NCBI GenBank assembly: GCA_039636785.1
Contig: CP144169.1
Location: 1,178,001-1,242,000, forward strand
Source of the DNA: Micrococcaceae bacterium Sec5.7
GTDB taxonomy: Bacteria; Actinomycetota; Actinomycetes; Actinomycetales; Micrococcaceae
DNA length: 64,000 nucleotides
Direction of reading: 5' to 3'
Position 1 is the stretch's first letter. The number at the start of each line of letters is the position of its first letter. Shown one piece after another: positions 41,765-49,392 of the stretch. The notes under the pieces are model-generated. The model did no database searches. It was not told the origin of the DNA and worked only from the letters and a program-made list of their open reading frames with translations. The translations under genes were made by a program, and so were the position numbers.

Positions 41765-43051
41765 CTACCCCGCCGCGCCGGCAGATTCGATGGACTTCTG
41801 CATGTCAGAGAGCGCCGTGTCCACGGTCTTCTCGCCCTTGATGGCGGCGTAGGCGTTCTCCTGGATTGCCTTGGTGACCGCAGGGTAGAACGGCGTGACC
41901 GGGCGGGGAACAGCATTCTCGATGGAGGTCTTCAGAACCGGCAGGTACGGCAGCTTGGCCACGAGAGCAGCATCGGTGTAAAGGGCACCCAGTACCGGGG
42001 CAAGCGAACCCTGCGTGGCATAGAACTTCTGGGTCTCGTCAGAAGTGATGAACTTCAGGAAGTCCAGTGCCGTTGCCTTGTTCTTGGAGTACACGCTGAC
42101 TGCAGCGCTGTGTCCGCCGAGCGAGGAAGCACCCGGGCCTGACGCGCCGGGAAGGGCCGTCATGCCGAGCTTGTCCTTGACCTTGGATGAACCTTCGGTG
42201 GTGGCCAGGTTGTAAACGTAGGGCCAGTTGCGCAGGAACAAGAGTTTTCCGTCCTGGAAGGCCTGCCGGCTCTCTTCTTCCTTGTAGGTGATGCCTTCCT
42301 TCGGGATGTTGCCGTCCGCGTAAGCCTTCGCCAGATTGCCGAGGCCGGCCTTGGCCTCTGCCGTGTTCAGGCTGGGCTTGCCATCCTTGTCCAGCACGGA
42401 ACCGCCCGCGGAGTTGATGGCCTCCGAGGCGTTGACCGTCAGGCCCTCGTACTGCGAGAACTGGCCCGCGTAGCAGCCGATGTTATTGGTCTTGGCGATG
42501 GAGCACATGCCCATCATCTCGTCCCAGGTCTTTGGAGCCGTCTGCACCAGGTCCTTGCGGTAGTACAGGATGCCACCGTCAGAAGACTGCGGTGCCGCAT
42601 ACAGCGTTCCCTTGTAGGAGGCTGCATCAACCGTTGGCTTGAGCATTGCCGAAGTATCCAGCGCCATCTTGTCCTTGAGTGGCTGCAGCCATCCCTTGGC
42701 GGCGAATTCCGCCGTCCAGACGACGTCAACGCTCATAACGTCGTAGTTGACGTTCTTGGCCTGGAAGTTCTGGACCAGGTCATCGTGCTGCTGATCTGCA
42801 GCGTCCGTCTGCTCCTTGAACGTCACTTTTTCGTTCGGGTGGGCGGCGTTCCACTTTTCGATCAGTGGACGGACGACTTTGCTGTTGTCCTTGCCCTGGA
42901 CGTAGGTTATGGGACCGCGGCCGTCAAGGTTGGCATCCGCGTCGGTGCCGCCTCCCCCGGTGGTGCCGCCTCCCCCGCCGCCGCAGGCGGAGAGTGTGAG
43001 GGCCAGGACGCCGGCGGTGGCTACCGGGAGTAGGAATTTAGGGGTTTTCAT
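41765..43051 (-). CDS. Sugar ABC transporter substrate-binding lipoprotein
   Basis: A 428-residue type I extracellular solute-binding protein. The signal peptide ends with lipobox LSAC (about residues 20-23) followed by a Gly/Thr-rich spacer; ITYVQGKDNSKVVRPLIEKW and VVWTAEFAAKGWLQPLKDK match maltose/trehalose-type binders. GAGGAGTCTCAAGC precedes ATG 43051. It heads the importer operon and is divergent from a GH13 glucosidase, which points to an alpha-linked glucoside as ligand. The exact sugar is inferred. Confidence 0.92.
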   Translation of the reverse strand: MKTPKFLLPVATAGVLALTLSACGGGGGGTTGGGGTDADANLDGRGPITYVQGKDNSKVVRPLIEKWNAAHPNEKVTFKEQTDAADQQHDDLVQNFQAKNVNYDVMSVDVVWTAEFAAKGWLQPLKDKMALDTSAMLKPTVDAASYKGTLYAAPQSSDGGILYYRKDLVQTAPKTWDEMMGMCSIAKTNNIGCYAGQFSQYEGLTVNASEAINSAGGSVLDKDGKPSLNTAEAKAGLGNLAKAYADGNIPKEGITYKEEESRQAFQDGKLLFLRNWPYVYNLATTEGSSKVKDKLGMTALPGASGPGASSLGGHSAAVSVYSKNKATALDFLKFITSDETQKFYATQGSLAPVLGALYTDAALVAKLPYLPVLKTSIENAVPRPVTPFYPAVTKAIQENAYAAIKGEKTVDTALSDMQKSIESAGAAG

Positions 43052-43138
43052 GCTTGAGACTCCTCGCTGAGTTACAGAAAAGATTGATGGCGCAGTTGAT
43101 GTGGTGACCATCACACTAGTAACGTTGCGGTGAGAAAT

Positions 43139-43152
43139 GCAAGCGTTTACAC
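43139..43152. promoter_or_regulatory. LacI/GalR-type operator
   Basis: TGCAAGCGTTTACA fits the symmetric pattern TGyAArCGyTTrCA exactly, the classic LacI/CcpA-type site with central CG. It lies between the divergent importer operon and GH13 gene, 25 bases before the glucosidase GTG. Likely bound by the LacI protein encoded at 38419-39477. Confidence 0.75.
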
Positions 43153-43176
43153 AAAATGTTTATCGAAAGGACACCT

Positions 43177-45096
43177 GTGTCCCACAGCCCTATCCCCACG
43201 CCCGGCTCAGCCATCACATCCTGGTGGGCCAGCGCCGTCGTCTACCAGATCTATCCGCGTTCCTTTGCCGACGCCAACGGGGACGGGATCGGGGATCTCC
43301 GCGGTGTGACAGCGCGGCTGCCGTATCTGCGGGAGCTGGGAGTCGACGCCATCTGGTTGTCCCCCTTCTACAAATCGCCCCAGGCAGATGCCGGTTACGA
43401 TGTGGCTGACTACCGCGAAGTGGACCCCCTGTTCGGCACCCTGGCAGACTTCGACGAAATGTTACGGAAAGCTCACGCCCTGGAGGTGAAAGTGATTGTG
43501 GATCTGGTTCCCAACCACACCTCCGATGAACATGCGTGGTTCCAGCAGGCACTGGCCGCCGCGCCAGGTTCGCTGGAGCGGGACCGGTACATGTTCAGGC
43601 CCGGGAAGGATTCCGTCCCCGGGGCCGGTGACGGAAATCTGGCACCCAACAACTGGAAATCGATTTTCGGCGGCCCGGCCTGGACCCGCACCACCGGTGC
43701 TGACGGCAAACCCGGCGACTGGTACCTGCATCTTTTCGACACCAAACAGCCCGATCTCAACTGGGAAAACGACGAGGTCAAAAAGGAAATGCGCTCCGTG
43801 CTCCGTTTCTGGCTGGACCGTGGCGTGGACGGCTTCCGCGTTGATGTTGCGCACGGAATGGTCAAGGAAGCCGGACTTCCGGACTGGGAGGGCATCGCGG
43901 CGATGGTAGGAGGCTCCACTGAGGCGCCGGGAGACGCACCCGGCGCACACTCCGAAGCTTTGGAACCGCACAGGGCCCACGCCGCCCCCGCCAGTGCAGA
44001 CACCGCCGCCGGGGGTTCCGCCGCCGAAATTGACGCGAGCCACAAACCGGTGTCACCGCAGTACCCGCCGTCGCCGTTTTTTGACCAGGACGGCGTCCAC
44101 GACATTTACCGTGACTGGAACCGTGTGCTCGCTGCGTACGACGGCGACCGCATGCTGGTTGCCGAAGCCTGGGTGGAGCCCGCTGAGCGGCTGGCCCGGT
44201 ACATCCGCAAGGACGAGATGCAGCAGGCGTTCAACTTCGATTTCCTGCTGGCCGGCTGGGATGCCCGACGGACCGCTGAGGCGATCGAGGCTTCGCTGGC
44301 CGCCGCAGGTTCCGTGGGCGCACCGTCCACGTGGGTGCTGAGCAACCACGACACCGTTCGTCATGCCAGCCGCTTCGGGCTGACGGATCCCACCACGTTC
44401 CCCAAGGGCATCGCCGCCGACGATGAACAGCCGGATGCCGCCTTGGGACTTACCCGGGCCCGGGCCGCAACCATGGTTTCGTTTGCCCTGCCCGGTTCGG
44501 CGTATGTCTACCAGGGCGAGGAACTGGGGCTGCCGGAGCACACCACCCTGCCTGCTGAGGCAAGGCAGGATCCCACTTTCTTCCGCACCAACGGCGTGGA
44601 GCCCGGCCGCGACGGCTGCCGGGTTCCGCTGCCGTGGAAGTCCGGCGAACCGGGTTACGGTTTCGCCGATGTGTACGACGGCGGCACGTCCTCGGACGGC
44701 CAACCCGACGGCGGTGCCGGCCGCCGCGGTTCAGCTCGCCGTCCGCCCGCCGCACCGTGGCTCCCCCAGCCGGAATCATTCGGTACGCTGGCCGCCGACC
44801 AACAGAACGGCGTCGACGGCTCCACGCTGGAGCTCTACCGTACGGCGCTTGCGCTGCGCCGCAGCCACGGCCTGGGTTCCGGTACTTTCTGTTGGGCAGA
44901 CCCCCATGATCCCAGGCGGGGAGTCCTGGCGTTCAAGAACGGCGATGTCGTGGTGCTCTCCAACATGGGAACAGAGCCCGCCGCTGTGCCTCCCGGCTAC
45001 CGGGTGGCCCTGTCCAGCGGCATCGAAACCGCCGGTGCTGACACCGGCGCCGGGGTGGTCGCACCCAACTGCACCGTTTATCTGCTGGCCGGCTAA
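43177..45096 (+). CDS. GH13 alpha-glucosidase
   Basis: A 639-residue GH13 enzyme of the oligo-1,6-glucosidase/alpha-glucosidase group. VVYQIYPRSFADANGDGIGD opens the barrel; catalytic residues are Asp223 (GFRVDVAHG), Glu330 (VAEAW) and Asp392 (SNHDT). A low-complexity Ala/His-rich insert occupies about residues 250-300 and another lies near 510-540. AAAGGACACCT supports GTG 43177; ATG 43156 is an alternative. No signal peptide, so it cleaves sugars after import by the divergent ABC system. Confidence 0.92.
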   Translation: MSHSPIPTPGSAITSWWASAVVYQIYPRSFADANGDGIGDLRGVTARLPYLRELGVDAIWLSPFYKSPQADAGYDVADYREVDPLFGTLADFDEMLRKAHALEVKVIVDLVPNHTSDEHAWFQQALAAAPGSLERDRYMFRPGKDSVPGAGDGNLAPNNWKSIFGGPAWTRTTGADGKPGDWYLHLFDTKQPDLNWENDEVKKEMRSVLRFWLDRGVDGFRVDVAHGMVKEAGLPDWEGIAAMVGGSTEAPGDAPGAHSEALEPHRAHAAPASADTAAGGSAAEIDASHKPVSPQYPPSPFFDQDGVHDIYRDWNRVLAAYDGDRMLVAEAWVEPAERLARYIRKDEMQQAFNFDFLLAGWDARRTAEAIEASLAAAGSVGAPSTWVLSNHDTVRHASRFGLTDPTTFPKGIAADDEQPDAALGLTRARAATMVSFALPGSAYVYQGEELGLPEHTTLPAEARQDPTFFRTNGVEPGRDGCRVPLPWKSGEPGYGFADVYDGGTSSDGQPDGGAGRRGSARRPPAAPWLPQPESFGTLAADQQNGVDGSTLELYRTALALRRSHGLGSGTFCWADPHDPRRGVLAFKNGDVVVLSNMGTEPAAVPPGYRVALSSGIETAGADTGAGVVAPNCTVYLLAG

Positions 45097-45122
45097 ATCT
45101 CCAGGCGTTATCCGCGGGCATA

Positions 45123-45164
45123 GCAAAGGGCACCGCGTTCCCCACGGAATGCGGCGCCCTTTGC
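45123..45164. terminator. Terminator after glucosidase gene
   Basis: GCAAAGGGC and CCGC pair with GCGG and GCCCTTTGC across a 14-base loop, giving a 13-bp stem with one mismatch, 27 bases after the stop. Three copies of TTCGGCTGAGCTC-like sequence follow at 45171-45205. Confidence 0.7.
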
Positions 45165-45227
45165 CAGCTATTCGGCTGAGCTCTTCGGCTGAGCTCTTCG
45201 GCTCTTAGCTAGATCCGGCTGCTGTGG

Positions 45228-45509
45228 CTAGTTGCCGCCCTTGAAAAGCCCGGCGATCTTGGCACCAAAGCCCTTCACGTTTTCTGCGACGCCGCCTGCG
45301 AGCACCTTGGCGTTCTCAGCCACATCCCCCGCGAAGAATTCCTTCACGTTTTCGGCTGCCTCGCCGGCGAATTCCTTCACGTTTTCGGCTGCCTCGCCGG
45401 CGAATTCCTTGGCGTTTTCGGCTGCTTCGCCCGCGAATTCCTTGGCGTTGCCAACGGCGCCTTCGGTTCCTTCTTTGGCAGCGTCGCTACCCGTTACTTC
45501 TTCGCTCAT
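45228..45509 (-). CDS. LEA-like 11-residue repeat protein
   Basis: A 93-residue, very hydrophilic protein made mainly of six repeats of the form NxKEFAGEAAE (residues 21-87; one copy has an extra Phe). Three repeats (21-53) are nearly identical. The 11-residue period with alternating acidic, basic and small residues is the hallmark of group 3 LEA-type and related stress proteins, which fold as amphipathic helices on membranes or in dry cells. AAGGAGAACATC precedes the ATG. It lies downstream of the Asp23/AmaP envelope-stress cluster on the same strand. Function is inferred from composition only. Confidence 0.75.
   Translation of the reverse strand: MSEEVTGSDAAKEGTEGAVGNAKEFAGEAAENAKEFAGEAAENVKEFAGEAAENVKEFFAGDVAENAKVLAGGVAENVKGFGAKIAGLFKGGN
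45351..45449. repeat. Three 33-bp tandem repeats inside LEA-like gene
   Basis: The DNA for residues 21-53 is three nearly identical 33-base units (each containing GGCGAATTCCTT on the plus strand). They correspond exactly to three protein repeats, so copy number can change by slippage without breaking the frame. Confidence 0.8.
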
Positions 45510-45731
45510 GATGTTCTCCTTGGTAAACCGGCAATCGAACCGGATCCAGGTGACCCGGTTTCGGACGATAGTCGCCTGCGGCAGGCAAAATTTCTTGCCC
45601 TCTGACTTCAGACTTTGGCCCGCTACGCCCTAGTGCAACACAAATCGCGTGCCCATGGTAATTGAGGTCACGTTGACATGGCGGGAAGGCTGAACGCAGG
45701 GTATACGCCCTGCAAACCCTGGAGAAACGGC

Positions 45732-46343
45732 TTAGCGGACGCGTTCGGCCCGGCTGAACCTGGTCCGGGCGCCGGCGCCGATGTGGACGAGCACGGGAGT
45801 CCGTTTGCCCACCACCTGGTCCAGTGCGTCCGCCAATGCGGAAACCTCTGCGGCAAGAATGTGCGGAGCTACTCCTTGGCGGGGCTGGAGACGGATTTTC
45901 AGGGTTGGCTGTCCCCGGACGTCGTATGTTGCCACGGTGACGCCTGCCAGATCCGGCCGCCCGGCGAGTGCATTTTTCAGTGCCTGCTCGGCCACACCTC
46001 CGCCGATCCTGACCTGCCCGGTGACATCACCAAGCTCATCCTCGGCCACCAGCATGTTGGCGCGGCCTTTGCCCTGTTGGGCCGCCCACGCCACCATCAG
46101 GCCAATCAGCACCACCAGCACCAGGGCCAGCACAATCCAAAGCCAGCTTTCCGGTCGGCCCGGAAAACGAGTGCGTTCGATCAGCTCGTTGGCCCTGGTC
46201 CAGATCCCACCGGACCAGGAACGCCACCATGAGCCCACAGCCGGAACGGTGGCCAGCAGCATGAGCAAAATGCCGATTGCAAGAAGTTTGATGCCCAGGA
46301 TGCCGATGAGGAGGCGGTTGAGGAGGCGGGGTGTGCTGTTCAT
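45732..46343 (-). CDS. amaP: AmaP-like alkaline-shock membrane anchor protein
   Basis: A 203-residue membrane protein. Two helices (LLIGILGIKLLAIGILLMLL and LWIVLALVLVVLIGLMVAWA) flank an external loop of about 40 residues; the C-terminal cytoplasmic domain (GDVTGQVRIGGGVAEQALKN onwards) resembles the Asp23 fold. In Staphylococcus AmaP anchors Asp23 at the membrane. It is last of five genes joined by four-base overlaps. It probably anchors the Asp23-like proteins encoded upstream. Confidence 0.75.
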   Translation of the reverse strand: MNSTPRLLNRLLIGILGIKLLAIGILLMLLATVPAVGSWWRSWSGGIWTRANELIERTRFPGRPESWLWIVLALVLVVLIGLMVAWAAQQGKGRANMLVAEDELGDVTGQVRIGGGVAEQALKNALAGRPDLAGVTVATYDVRGQPTLKIRLQPRQGVAPHILAAEVSALADALDQVVGKRTPVLVHIGAGARTRFSRAERVR

Positions 46344-46984
46344 GCGCCGATCACTCCGGACGTTGCCAGATTGACGCTGACCTCCGGCATGGGAGAAGGA
46401 GCCATCTGGCTGAGTTCGTCCTGCACTGCCGCCAGCACTGCGTTTTCACTCACCGGTACCCCCGAGGTTGGGCGGACGTTGACCACCACGAAGCGCTGCG
46501 AGACCACCACCATCACCTGTTCCGCGGTTACGTTCGCGGCCACGCGCGCACGCCGGGCCAGAGCGGAGGCAATGACTTCGTCGTCAACCACCACGGCGGC
46601 CCGCTGGCCGTCCAGCAGGTGCCGGGCCCGCCTGCCGGGCAGGATGGCGTTGAGCAAAAAGAACAATCCGGCCATGGCAACAACTGCGCCGACAACGCCG
46701 AGAAGCAACGGCGGGATACCGTCCGGCAGGGCCAGAATCCGTTCGGCTGCGACCTGTGGCTCGATCAGCCACGCGGGCTGGCCGATGGCACGCACCGCGG
46801 ACTCGAGCAGTGCATAAGCGCAGAGGACGATAACGAGGATTGCCGCGAGGGTGGCGGCGCCTGCGCGCGAAGAATGAGTCTCGCGGTGCAGGATCCTGAC
46901 CATGTCCGGACCTGGCGGGCGCGCCGATCCATGAAGGCCGTCGTCGCCGTCCGGCGGGCGCAGGTTTTCGGTGGTTTGGCTCAC
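46340..46984 (-). CDS. DUF6286-like membrane protein
   Basis: A 214-residue protein with an N-terminal cytoplasmic segment, two membrane helices (AAILVIVLCAYALLESAVRA and GVVGAVVAMAGLFFLLNAIL) and a C-terminal domain (VVVDDEVIASALARRARVAA, VMVVVSQRFVVVNVRP) that looks like a diverged Asp23 module. The architecture fits DUF6286 proteins found in actinobacterial Asp23 clusters. ATGA overlaps on both sides place it in the operon. No enzymatic motif. Confidence 0.7.
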   Translation of the reverse strand: MSQTTENLRPPDGDDGLHGSARPPGPDMVRILHRETHSSRAGAATLAAILVIVLCAYALLESAVRAIGQPAWLIEPQVAAERILALPDGIPPLLLGVVGAVVAMAGLFFLLNAILPGRRARHLLDGQRAAVVVDDEVIASALARRARVAANVTAEQVMVVVSQRFVVVNVRPTSGVPVSENAVLAAVQDELSQMAPSPMPEVSVNLATSGVIGA

Positions 46985-47370
46985 CGGACCCGGTCTCCTT
47001 CCGTAATGCGAGCACCGCTGATGCGAATATCAACCCGGCTTAACCGGGCACCGCTGAGCTCTGTGACCTTGGCCAGGATCTCGGACTTGGCGGTCACCGC
47101 CCGGTCCAAGATGGAGCCGCCAAAGCCGGCCACACGGCCGGGATCACGCAAGACGGCCGTCAGGGCGGGGATCTTGATAGGCGTGACAAGAGACAAAGCC
47201 AGCAGGCCGTCGTCGTCGGACCAGTCAGCCCGCACATCCTGGGCAGCGACGCCCAACGCCTCCGCGGCCGCGGCCTTTGCGAGGCTGGTCAGTGCCTGGG
47301 TGCTGATCCTGTTGTGCCCGTTCAAGGCTGTGCTGGGGCCGCCAGTGGTGTGGGCCGCTGTGGTGCTCAT
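46981..47370 (-). CDS. Asp23/Gls24-like protein, short
   Basis: A 129-residue soluble protein. ALTSLAKAAAAEALGVAAQD followed by VRADWSDDDGLLALSLVTPI and a C-terminal SRVDIRISGARI fit a diverged Asp23 domain, but an inserted segment (RDPGRVAGFGGSILDRAVTA) is unusual. It is coupled by four-base overlaps to the DUF2273 gene before it and the DUF6286 gene after it. It could be a second Asp23 partner. Assignment rests largely on context. Confidence 0.65.
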   Translation of the reverse strand: MSTTAAHTTGGPSTALNGHNRISTQALTSLAKAAAAEALGVAAQDVRADWSDDDGLLALSLVTPIKIPALTAVLRDPGRVAGFGGSILDRAVTAKSEILAKVTELSGARLSRVDIRISGARITEGDRVR

Positions 47371-47558
47371 GACGACGAGCGCCGGCCGGTGATGGCATCA
47401 AGGACGCCGCGCAGGTCCAGTTTTCCTTCCGCGGCGCGGCCCAGCAGGGCACCGATTCCCATAAACAGCAGCGAGACCAGGAAACCCCACAGGCCGAACT
47501 GGAAGGACATAAACGCCACAAAGGCGCCCATCCCGATTCCCACAACGGTCAGGTTCAT
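47367..47558 (-). CDS. DUF2273-like small membrane protein
   Basis: A 63-residue protein: two short helices (VVGIGMGAFVAFMSFQFGLW and FLVSLLFMGIGALLGRAAEG) and a conserved-looking polar end LDLRGVLDAITGRR. DUF2273 proteins of this size accompany Asp23 in Gram-positive bacteria and are thought to help membrane placement. Four-base overlaps on both sides. The call is supported by size, topology and context. Confidence 0.8.
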   Translation of the reverse strand: MNLTVVGIGMGAFVAFMSFQFGLWGFLVSLLFMGIGALLGRAAEGKLDLRGVLDAITGRRSSS

Positions 47559-48016
47559 AGGACTGCCTCCCTTTCAGGCGTAGCCGCCAGGGCGGTGGTG
47601 GATTTCGACGGAGCAGCCACATAGACGTCATTGATTTCGACATTCACCTCGATGACCTGCAGGCCAACGAGCTCCTCCACCGCGCGATACACGGCCGCGC
47701 GGACCTGGTTTGCGAGGGCATGCAGGGGTGTGCCGTAGGAGGCCACCAGATTGATATCCACTGCCACCTGGGTTTCGCCGACCTCGGCGTGGACGCCGGC
47801 AGCGTGATCCGAGTTTCCGACGGCATCCCTGATGGCGCCGAGAGCACGCGATGATCCGCTGCCGAGAGAATAGACGCCGGGCACAGCACGGGCTGCGATG
47901 CCGGCAACCTTCGCAACGGCGGTCTCGGATATTACGGTGCGTCCGTTGCCTGCAACAGGGCCGTCAGTTAATTCGGTGTGGACGCCCGCCGCGGGTTGTG
48001 GGTTCTGGTATTCCAT
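47555..48016 (-). CDS. Asp23/Gls24 envelope stress protein
   Basis: A 153-residue Asp23/Gls24 protein: TVISETAVAKVAGIAARAVP, a Gly/Ser loop, VHAEVGETQVAVDINLVASY and VIEVNVEINDVYV are the family blocks. Asp23 is an abundant alkaline-shock protein that coats the membrane through AmaP. AAGGGGAGTGCCTG fixes ATG 48016. It is first of the five-gene cluster. In Staphylococcus the locus is under SigB; here a stress-sigma promoter was not convincingly found. Confidence 0.9.
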   Translation of the reverse strand: MEYQNPQPAAGVHTELTDGPVAGNGRTVISETAVAKVAGIAARAVPGVYSLGSGSSRALGAIRDAVGNSDHAAGVHAEVGETQVAVDINLVASYGTPLHALANQVRAAVYRAVEELVGLQVIEVNVEINDVYVAAPSKSTTALAATPEREAVL

Positions 48017-48089
48017 CAGGCACTCCCCTTCTATTGAACCCAACCCTATCCCCTGCGTCTGACAACGTGCAGGACACAGGCGGAATGCC

Positions 48090-48539
48090 CTACTGGCAGT
48101 TGGCCGCGAGCCAGCTGGTCACGGGGGCCATGGCATCCTGGAACTTGCCGCTGGAGAACACCGTCTGGTCGCTCAGACCGGCAATGGCCATCTGATTGAG
48201 CTTTTCAAAATCGGCTTTGAGACTGTCCGGGACGCGCTCTGCCGTCTTGCTGAGCTCGGCCTTGAACTGCTCAAGCTCCTCGGTTTTGCCCTGGGCCGCG
48301 GAGAGCGGCAGCAGCGAAGCACCGGTGGCCTGCTGGGAGATGGTGGCGCACGCCTCTTTGGCGTCGGTGAAGTCGCCGAACGGGCCGGACGCCGCGCTGG
48401 GGCTGGGAGTTGCGGCGGCGGAGCTGCTGGCAGGAGCAGTCGACGACGGCGCGCTGCCGGCCGTGGGGGTGGAGCAGGCGGTGAGTGCCAAAACGGCGAA
48501 GAGAGCGGTGGCGGTCAGTGGGCGTGCAAGTTTTTTCAC
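48090..48539 (-). CDS. Putative lipoprotein
   Basis: A 149-residue exported protein: KKLARP start, hydrophobic core, lipobox LTAC (about residues 19-22), a Ser/Ala/Pro-rich tether to residue 50, then a helical domain with ACATISQQATG and a final ASWLAANCQ-like end with Cys, possibly disulfide-bonded to the earlier Cys. GTG start. It stands between the Asp23 cluster and the tRNA genes. No known function recognised. Confidence 0.8.
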   Translation of the reverse strand: MKKLARPLTATALFAVLALTACSTPTAGSAPSSTAPASSSAAATPSPSAASGPFGDFTDAKEACATISQQATGASLLPLSAAQGKTEELEQFKAELSKTAERVPDSLKADFEKLNQMAIAGLSDQTVFSSGKFQDAMAPVTSWLAANCQ

Positions 48540-48726
48540 AATTCACATTTCTGGTTGAGATTGCGCCGGAGGGCCGAATCAGGCTTATCCGGCAGTGGCG
48601 TTCTGTCCCCGGCGTGCGAGTCTAGCCCGGATGACTGGTGGTATTCCAAACCGGATGCGCCCGAATGGACCGGACTGCATCCTCTAAATGGCACTTTGGT
48701 GCAATCGACGTGGCCGTTTAAAGGAG
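48540..48726. other. Intergenic region between lipoprotein gene and tRNA terminator
   Basis: Contains the presumptive lipoprotein promoter on the minus strand. GTTTAAAGGAG is seen at 48717 but no gene follows it. No repeat or further RNA gene was identified. Confidence 0.3.
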
Positions 48727-48755
48727 AAAAGCACCAGTTCCGAAGAACTGATGCT
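48727..48755 (-). terminator. UUCG-capped terminator of tRNA operon
   Basis: On the minus strand GCATCAGTTC pairs with GAACTGGTGC around a TTCG tetraloop and is followed by TTTTC. This is a textbook Rho-independent terminator seven bases after the tRNA-Phe CCA end. Confidence 0.92.
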
Positions 48756-48761
48756 TCCCAG

Positions 48762-48837
48762 TGGTGGCTCCGACCGGCGTCGATCCGGTGACCTTTCGAT
48801 TTTCAGTCGAACGCTCTACCAACTGAGCTACAGAGCC
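48762..48837 (-). tRNA. tRNA-Phe (GAA)
   Basis: 76 bases including an encoded CCA end. Acceptor GGCTCTG/CGGAGCC, D-arm AGCTCAGTTGGTAGAGC, anticodon loop CTGAAAA (anticodon GAA) and T-loop GATCGACGC with GTCGGAG closing. Downstream end of a three-tRNA transcript. Confidence 0.97.
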
Positions 48838-48885
48838 TTGGTGACATGTCACCATGACAGCCGGAATGTCTTCCGGCAATCAGAG

Positions 48886-48959
48886 CGACCCTGACGGGAC
48901 TTGAACCCGCGACCTCCGCCGTGACAGGGCGGCGCGCTAACCAACTGCGCTACAGGGCC
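48886..48959 (-). tRNA. tRNA-Asp (GTC)
   Basis: 74 bases, CCA not encoded. Acceptor GGCCCTG with CAGGGTC, anticodon stem-loop CGCCCTGTCACGGCG (anticodon GTC) and T-loop GGGTTCAAGTCCC. Middle gene of the three-tRNA transcript. Confidence 0.97.
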
Positions 48960-49054
48960 TTGCTATTTCTTGCATGTCTGCAGTATCGCTACCGCAAATT
49001 TTCAAGGCTTTTAGCCTACCAGACTTTGACATCCGGTCCGACCAGTTCCTTGCG

Positions 49055-49127
49055 TACCCCCAACGGGATTCGAACCCGTGCCGCCGCCGTGAAAGGGCGG
49101 TGTCCTAGGCCGCTAGACGATGGGGGC
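49055..49127 (-). tRNA. tRNA-Glu (TTC)
   Basis: 73 bases, CCA not encoded. Acceptor GCCCCCA with TGGGGGT, anticodon stem-loop CGCCCTTTCACGGCG (anticodon TTC), T-arm CGGGTTCGAATCCCG. First gene of the three-tRNA transcript. Confidence 0.97.
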
Positions 49128-49215
49128 CAGAACGCAGTTCGGGGATAAAAGAAAAGGCTTCGGGCCTGGGCCTTCCGTCTTTATCCTTTGCTATTTCTCC
49201 GAACTGGACTCTAAA

Positions 49216-49244
49216 ACTATAGGGCCTACCCCTGAATTATCCAA
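49216..49244 (-). promoter_or_regulatory. Promoter of tRNA operon
   Basis: On the minus strand TTGGAT (49244-49239), a 17-base spacer and TATAGT (49221-49216) form a good sigma-70 promoter about 85 bases before tRNA-Glu. A dyad GGATAAA/TTTATCC lies between it and the tRNA (49141-49186) and may be a processing signal. Confidence 0.65.
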
Positions 49245-49392
49245 AATCGGCTTTGCGACCATGCCGGCTGGGTGCGTCCGCCGTGAGCCCTGGCTGGTCG
49301 CTCCGGCGCTCCCCCGAAGATTGGCAGCTTCTCACGTAGACGTGACCGATTTCCGCCAGCCCGCATGGCCGGATCAGGACTAGATTGGCAGC

